The notes under the pieces were generated by a model that saw only the letters and a list, made by a program, of their open reading frames with translations, ran no database searches and was not told the DNA's origin. Source: Syntrophobacterales bacterium (GTDB lineage Bacteria > Desulfobacterota > Syntrophorhabdia > Syntrophorhabdales > WCHB1-27). Taken from it: 9,883 bases of DNA. The stretch covers positions 1 through 9,883 of the forward strand of contig JADGQN010000149.1 of NCBI GenBank assembly GCA_017881765.1, in the 5' to 3' direction. Below, in pieces: positions 6,559 through 9,883 of the stretch. Position numbers and translations under genes: made by a program. The first letter of the stretch is position 1; each line of letters starts with the position of its first letter.

Positions 6559-8703
6559 ATGAAGCTGAGGACATTCAAGAAAGAAGTCTTTTTCGCTTTC
6601 GCCACTGCGGCCGTTTTCGGTCTCCTCCTTTACCTGGAGACAAATCTTCCTTTCTTCACGAGATTTCTCCCTGTGGGCGAGAACAAGCTGATTATCGTCC
6701 TCCTCAACATAAACCTTCTTCTCATCCTTCTTCTCGCCTTCATCATAGCGAGGATCGTCATCAAGACAAACATTGAGAAAAAGAGGGGTGTATATGGATC
6801 AAAGCTCAAGACTAAGCTGACGTTGACCATGCTCTCCATCTCTCTCATTTCTTCGTTCACTCTCTTCATTATTGCCACAGGCTTTTTTTACTTTGCCATG
6901 GACAAATGGTTCAGCCAGAAGATCGAAGACACCATTGACACGACCGTTGAACTTTCGCAGCTATACTACGATGACCTGTTCGAACGGTATGAGAAGATCG
7001 GGAAACATCTTGCAGGTCAGATCGAGAAAAAGGGCATTCTTGAGAAGCCCGATACGCTCCGAACCTTCATAAAGAGAGAGGGGCAGGCGCACTTTCTCGA
7101 TTATCTTGCGGTGTACGACACGACAGGGGCTGTTCTGCAGAGCCAGGGCAAGATCGACGCAACGGTAGTGCAGCGGCTCTTGGCAAAATCAAAAACAACC
7201 GCTAAAGAGAAGAGACTGAGACAGATTTTTCCGATGGAAGGCGGAGAAGTAGCCGTGTTGGGCATCGGGATAGCCGACACGTCCGGTAATCCGGGGGCCG
7301 TTCTTGTCCTCGGTGAGAAAATCAGCTTCAGGGGAACGGAGAGCGTAAGGCAGATCACCCGCACGGGCGAGGAATTCAAGGAATCAAGACCATATAAGAA
7401 AGTCCTGAAGTGGAGTTTTATCATACCGCTCTTCCTCATCATGATGCTCTCGATCTTCGGATCTGTCTGGATGGGCGTTAAAATGGCCACGGAGATCACG
7501 GTCCCTCTGGAACAGGTGAGGGAGGGGGCAGCCATCATCGCCAAGGGCTCGTTTGACATCAACCTGGAAGACCGGGGGAAGGATGAGATAGGAACCCTCG
7601 TGAGCGCGTTCAACAAGATGGCAAGGGAGCTGAAGGTTACCAAGGCGGAGATCGAGGAGAAAAGAAAATATATGGAGGTCATCCTCGACAATGTGGCCAC
7701 GGGCATCATTACCACCGATGAGAAAGGGAATATCCTGTTGCTAAACAGGGCCGCCAAGGCCATACTGGGCGTGGAGCGGGACGACTGGATGGGACGTCCA
7801 TTGAGGACCATCCTGGGCGGTGAGCTCAGGAAGATCATCCGCTTCTTCCAGCGCGAGATGAAGGGCGAATCGACAGGGAGCGTTGTCAGGGAGATGCGCC
7901 TTTCGCTGAAAAAGGATATGGTCTATCTGAGGGCATCATTGACCGTTCTCAGGGACGAGGCGGGACTGGTCGAAGGCTATATAGGCACGTTTGACGATAT
8001 AACCCACATCGTAAGGGGCGAGAAACTCGCCACATGGCGCGAGATCGCGAAGAAACTGACCCATGAGATCAAGAATCCGCTGACCCCTATCAAACTATCC
8101 GCGGAAAGGATAAGGAGGCGCCTGTTACCGCAAGCGGAAGGCAAGGAAAAGGAACTACTGGACGAGACAACAGCGGTTATCCTGAGCGCCTCGGAGGATA
8201 TTAAGGTAATTGTCAACGAGTTAACAAAGTTAACGCACACCTCGACCGTGCAGACCATTGAGGACATTAACGCCATTGTAGAGGAGACGGTCGGGCTCTA
8301 TAAGAACCTGTACCAGAATATCGACTTTCAGGTTGTGAAAGAGAACGTGCCCAAATTCAGGATGGACAAGGACAAGGTGAAAAGGGCCTTGATAAACCTC
8401 GTGACCAACTCCATAAAGGCCATTGATTCCGAGCAGGGCATCGTGACGCTCACCACCCGGTACGAGAGAAACAGGGGGCTTGCGTTCATAGAAATTGCCG
8501 ATACCGGCCCGGGGATCCGGGATGAAGATAAGGGCAGAATCTTCGATCCCTATTTTACGAGGAACCGTGACGGCATGGGCCTTGGCCTGGCCATCGTCCA
8601 CTCCATCATATTGGAGCACCACGGGAAGATCCATCTGGAGGATAATGAGCCACGGGGGGCAAGGTTCATAGTGGAGCTGCCGGTAATCGACGCCACCCTG
8701 TAG
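6559..8703 (+). CDS. Membrane sensor histidine kinase, NtrY-like (HAMP-PAS-HisKA-HATPase)
   Basis: This 714-residue kinase probably senses a signal at or outside the membrane and phosphorylates an unknown response regulator. Three hydrophobic segments lie near the N-terminus (about 9-28, 43-68, 88-114). A roughly 170-residue extracytoplasmic region (115-283) follows, then a fourth segment (285-308). HAMP spans about 309-362, with a short coiled stretch to 375 and a PAS domain at about 370-482 (VATGIITTDEKGNILLLNRAA). HisKA contains LTHEIKNPLTPIKLSAERI with phospho-accepting H502. The ATPase domain has the N-box NLVTNSIKA (613-621), DTGPGI (648-653) and GMGLGLAIV (672-680). All catalytic boxes are intact. 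The multi-helix N-terminus and the 'HEIKNPLTPIKLSAERIRR' box are typical of NtrY. The usual partner NtrX is not found downstream. No clear Shine-Dalgarno precedes the ATG at 6559, but later starts would remove the membrane segments. Confidence 0.93.
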   Translation: MKLRTFKKEVFFAFATAAVFGLLLYLETNLPFFTRFLPVGENKLIIVLLNINLLLILLLAFIIARIVIKTNIEKKRGVYGSKLKTKLTLTMLSISLISSFTLFIIATGFFYFAMDKWFSQKIEDTIDTTVELSQLYYDDLFERYEKIGKHLAGQIEKKGILEKPDTLRTFIKREGQAHFLDYLAVYDTTGAVLQSQGKIDATVVQRLLAKSKTTAKEKRLRQIFPMEGGEVAVLGIGIADTSGNPGAVLVLGEKISFRGTESVRQITRTGEEFKESRPYKKVLKWSFIIPLFLIMMLSIFGSVWMGVKMATEITVPLEQVREGAAIIAKGSFDINLEDRGKDEIGTLVSAFNKMARELKVTKAEIEEKRKYMEVILDNVATGIITTDEKGNILLLNRAAKAILGVERDDWMGRPLRTILGGELRKIIRFFQREMKGESTGSVVREMRLSLKKDMVYLRASLTVLRDEAGLVEGYIGTFDDITHIVRGEKLATWREIAKKLTHEIKNPLTPIKLSAERIRRRLLPQAEGKEKELLDETTAVILSASEDIKVIVNELTKLTHTSTVQTIEDINAIVEETVGLYKNLYQNIDFQVVKENVPKFRMDKDKVKRALINLVTNSIKAIDSEQGIVTLTTRYERNRGLAFIEIADTGPGIRDEDKGRIFDPYFTRNRDGMGLGLAIVHSIILEHHGKIHLEDNEPRGARFIVELPVIDATL

Positions 8704-8705
8704 GC

Positions 8706-8835
8706 ACAGACGGGCTGCCTTTTGCGCCTTCCTTCGTTGCCCTTCAGCCTGTCCTCCTTCGACGTACCCCTAAGTACGCCTTCGGAGTCCAGCCTTCGGA
8801 GCGCCTCGGCATGCATCAAAATTCAGCCCGTCTGT
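8706..8835. repeat. MITE-like element with 12-base terminal inverted repeats
   Basis: ACAGACGGGCTG (8706-8717) and its exact reverse complement CAGCCCGTCTGT (8824-8835) bound a 130-base segment starting two bases after the kinase stop codon. Inside is a further palindrome: CTCC-x5-CGTAC (8754-8767) opposite GTACG-x5-GGAG (8774-8787) around a CCCTAA loop. No transposase frame is present and I see no target-site duplication. The interior is a shadow open frame on the - strand that reads on into the kinase gene; I do not take it as a gene. It may be a non-autonomous mobile repeat, and the folded transcript could also help end the kinase mRNA. Confidence 0.65.
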
Positions 8836-8976
8836 ATCCTATCGACCAACCGGTTTGAGCGCCTGCGGGTGTCCATTATCTTTCCTGTTTTCCCTGCCGG
8901 CGCGTGATGTGCCCCCATGCATTTTCTCGACCCTGTGGGTCCGGGGGCGAAGCCCCGAACACCGGCCCATAAGGCC
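8836..8976. other. Non-coding spacer with a nested hairpin before smpB
   Basis: No gene is visible here. Bases 8936-8969 form a nested fold: outer TGGG/CCCA (8936-8939 with 8966-8969) and CCGG/CCGG (8941-8944 with 8962-8965), with an alternative inner stem GGGGC-GAA-GCCCC (8944-8956) related to the repeats at 3272 and 5164. No T-run follows, so it is not a standard intrinsic terminator. An 8-base palindrome AACCGGTT lies at 8848-8855. Confidence 0.5.
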
Positions 8977-9005
8977 TTTAAATTACGGTCATTTTGTGCT
9001 ATAAT
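8977..9005 (+). promoter_or_regulatory. Extended -10 promoter for smpB, implying a leaderless mRNA
   Basis: A perfect TATAAT (9000-9005) is preceded by TGC, a full extended -10 (8997-8999). A four-of-six -35 (TTTAAA, 8977-8982) sits at the ideal 17-base spacing. Transcription would begin at about 9011-9014, while the smpB ATG is at 9014. Confidence 0.65.
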
Positions 9006-9013
9006 TATACCCG

Positions 9014-9472
9014 ATGAGACGCGAAGCAAAAACGATTGCGACGAACCGTAAGGCGTATCATGATTTTCATATTGAGGAGAAATTTGAAGCGGGCGTGGCG
9101 CTAACGGGGACCGAGGTGAAATCGCTTAGGGAAGGCAAGGCCAATCTCAAAGATAGCTTTGCCCGAATTAGAGATGGCGAGCTGTTTCTGACAAACGCCC
9201 ATATAAGTCCTTACTCATGCGGCAACATATTCAACCATGAGCCAAAGCGGGACAGGAAGCTCCTGATGCACAAAAGGGAGATCGACCGGCTCTACAGTAA
9301 GGTAAGAGAACGGGGATATACGTTGGTGCCACTTTCTATGTATTTCAATGAGAAGAACAAGGTTAAGCTGGAATTCGGGCTTGGAAAAGGCAAAAGGTCG
9401 TTCGACAAAAGAGAAGATATAAAACAGCGCGACGAAAAACGGATTAACGATAGAGAATCGAGACTTCGATGA
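9014..9472 (+). CDS. smpB: SsrA-binding protein SmpB
   Basis: SmpB binds the tRNA-like end of tmRNA, stands in for the missing anticodon stem, and delivers tmRNA to ribosomes stalled at the end of broken mRNAs. The 152 residues match the family length (about 150-160). Conserved features are TNRKAYHDFHIEEKFEAGVALTGTEVKSLREGKANLKDSF (11-50), an oligonucleotide-binding beta-barrel core with FLTNAHISPY and FNHEPKRDRKLLMHKREI, then VPLSMYFNEKNKVKLEFGLGKGKRSFDKREDIKQRD. The basic tail (about 130-152) is the part that becomes helical in the decoding centre. The start at 9014 gives the standard N-terminus. There is no Shine-Dalgarno upstream (ATTATACCCG), consistent with a leaderless message. Its stop codon ends one base before the tmRNA 5' end. 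Confidence 0.96.
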   Translation: MRREAKTIATNRKAYHDFHIEEKFEAGVALTGTEVKSLREGKANLKDSFARIRDGELFLTNAHISPYSCGNIFNHEPKRDRKLLMHKREIDRLYSKVRERGYTLVPLSMYFNEKNKVKLEFGLGKGKRSFDKREDIKQRDEKRINDRESRLR

Positions 9473-9473
9473 A

Positions 9474-9823
9474 GGGGGCGATTGGTTTCGACAGGGAAAG
9501 AAGGGTCAAAGAGGCATGCCGGGGATCTAGCTGCCCGTTATCAGGTGGAAAATAAACACAAACGCAGAAACAGATCTAGCACTGGCCGCTTAGGGCGGTC
9601 ACGTCCACTGGACCTTCCTCCCGCTTCAGGTCCAGGTTGGGCGTCATTTTAGTGGGATAGCCGCCCAGGACGCCTATACCGGGTGGCGAAACCTAATAGG
9701 CTGGGATGAGAGAAAACCTGTCGGCGGGTGTTCCCTCGTCCGAGACTCAAAACACTGACTAAGCATGTAGGCTCTTTGGGTCTTGTTCTCTGGACGCGGG
9801 TTCAATTCCCGCCGCCTCCACCA
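9474..9823 (+). ncRNA. ssrA: Transfer-messenger RNA (tmRNA)
   Basis: This one-piece tmRNA of about 350 bases is charged with alanine and rescues stalled ribosomes by adding a degradation tag. The 5' end GGGGGCGATTGGTTTCGACA is the conserved acceptor strand and D-loop. The 3' end has the T-arm GCGGG-TTCAATT-CCCGC (9796-9812), acceptor strand CGCCTCC (9813-9819), discriminator A and an encoded CCA (9821-9823). The third acceptor pair is G-U, the alanine identity element. The tag frame most likely resumes at GCA 9564 and encodes AETDLALAA, ending at TAG 9591-9593; the ALAA end is the usual protease signal. The tag stop lies in the loop of a GGCCGC/GCGGTC hairpin, as is typical. The exact resume codon is inferred: AAC just before it would give NAETDLALAA. 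No strong promoter of its own is visible, so it is probably cut from the smpB transcript. Confidence 0.95.
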
Positions 9824-9854
9824 TAAAATAATCCAGCAAGGTGCTATAAAGTGC

Positions 9855-9882
9855 AAAAGCCCCCTTAAAATGGGGGTTTTTT
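9855..9882 (+). terminator. Intrinsic terminator after ssrA
   Basis: AAAAGCCCCC (9855-9864) pairs with GGGGGTTTTT (9872-9881) around a 7-base loop TTAAAAT, with one G-U in the stem, and ends in six T residues (9877-9882). It lies 31 bases after the CCA end of tmRNA. The A-run before the stem means it could also work on the opposite strand. Confidence 0.9.
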
Positions 9883-9883
9883 G

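Noticed and set aside
7101..7838. 245-residue reverse-strand frame opposite the kinase
   Set aside because: The serine-rich composition and its position opposite HAMP/PAS coding sequence mark it as a shadow frame.
8550..8819. Reverse-strand frame covering the repeat after the kinase
   Set aside because: Half of it is the complement of the conserved ATPase domain and the other half is the palindromic repeat; there is no ribosome-binding site and no family match.
9674..9856. Reverse-strand 60-residue frame containing RRRELNPRP
   Set aside because: It is the complement of the tmRNA 3' end. This RRRELNPRP string is a familiar artefact of reading tRNA-like T-arm and acceptor sequence as protein.

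Overview
The window looks like chromosome from a strict anaerobe of the deltaproteobacterial type (Desulfobacterota; a syntrophic or aromatic-degrading lineage such as Syntrophorhabdus is my best guess). This is inferred from gene content: a corrinoid methyl-transfer module, selenocysteine synthesis, an NtrY-like kinase, and smpB directly followed by a one-piece tmRNA. No taxonomic search was possible. Every recognisable gene lies on the + strand.

Region 1 (1-3157) is a corrinoid-dependent C1-transfer module: the 3' end of a uroporphyrinogen-decarboxylase-family methyltransferase, a complete cobalamin-binding corrinoid protein (417-1046), and a 2Fe-2S/ASKHA reductive activator (1277-3157). 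The methyltransferase would load or unload the methyl group on the corrinoid, and the activator would return accidentally oxidised Co(II) to Co(I). The gaps hold GGTTRA hexamer repeats and about 230 bases with no recognisable gene.

Region 2 (3158-6416) is a tight three-gene cluster with overlapping ends: selA, an RluD-like 23S rRNA pseudouridine synthase, and pgeF. The most unusual feature of the window is here. A 123-base block made of consecutive hairpins sits in frame inside the pseudouridine synthase gene, bounded by a 7-base direct repeat. It resembles the protein-coding palindromic elements known from Rickettsia. Its last hairpin recurs as an exact 19-base copy in the selA leader.

Region 3 (6417-8703) is one large membrane sensor histidine kinase of NtrY type. 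It has its own good sigma70-type promoter and a heptamer repeat in its leader, and no response regulator follows it. A roughly 130-base element with 12-base inverted ends (8706-8835) begins two bases after its stop codon.

Region 4 (8836-9883) is the trans-translation module: smpB, probably read from a leaderless mRNA, then the tmRNA gene ssrA one base after the smpB stop codon, then a clear intrinsic terminator. SmpB and tmRNA act together to rescue stalled ribosomes.
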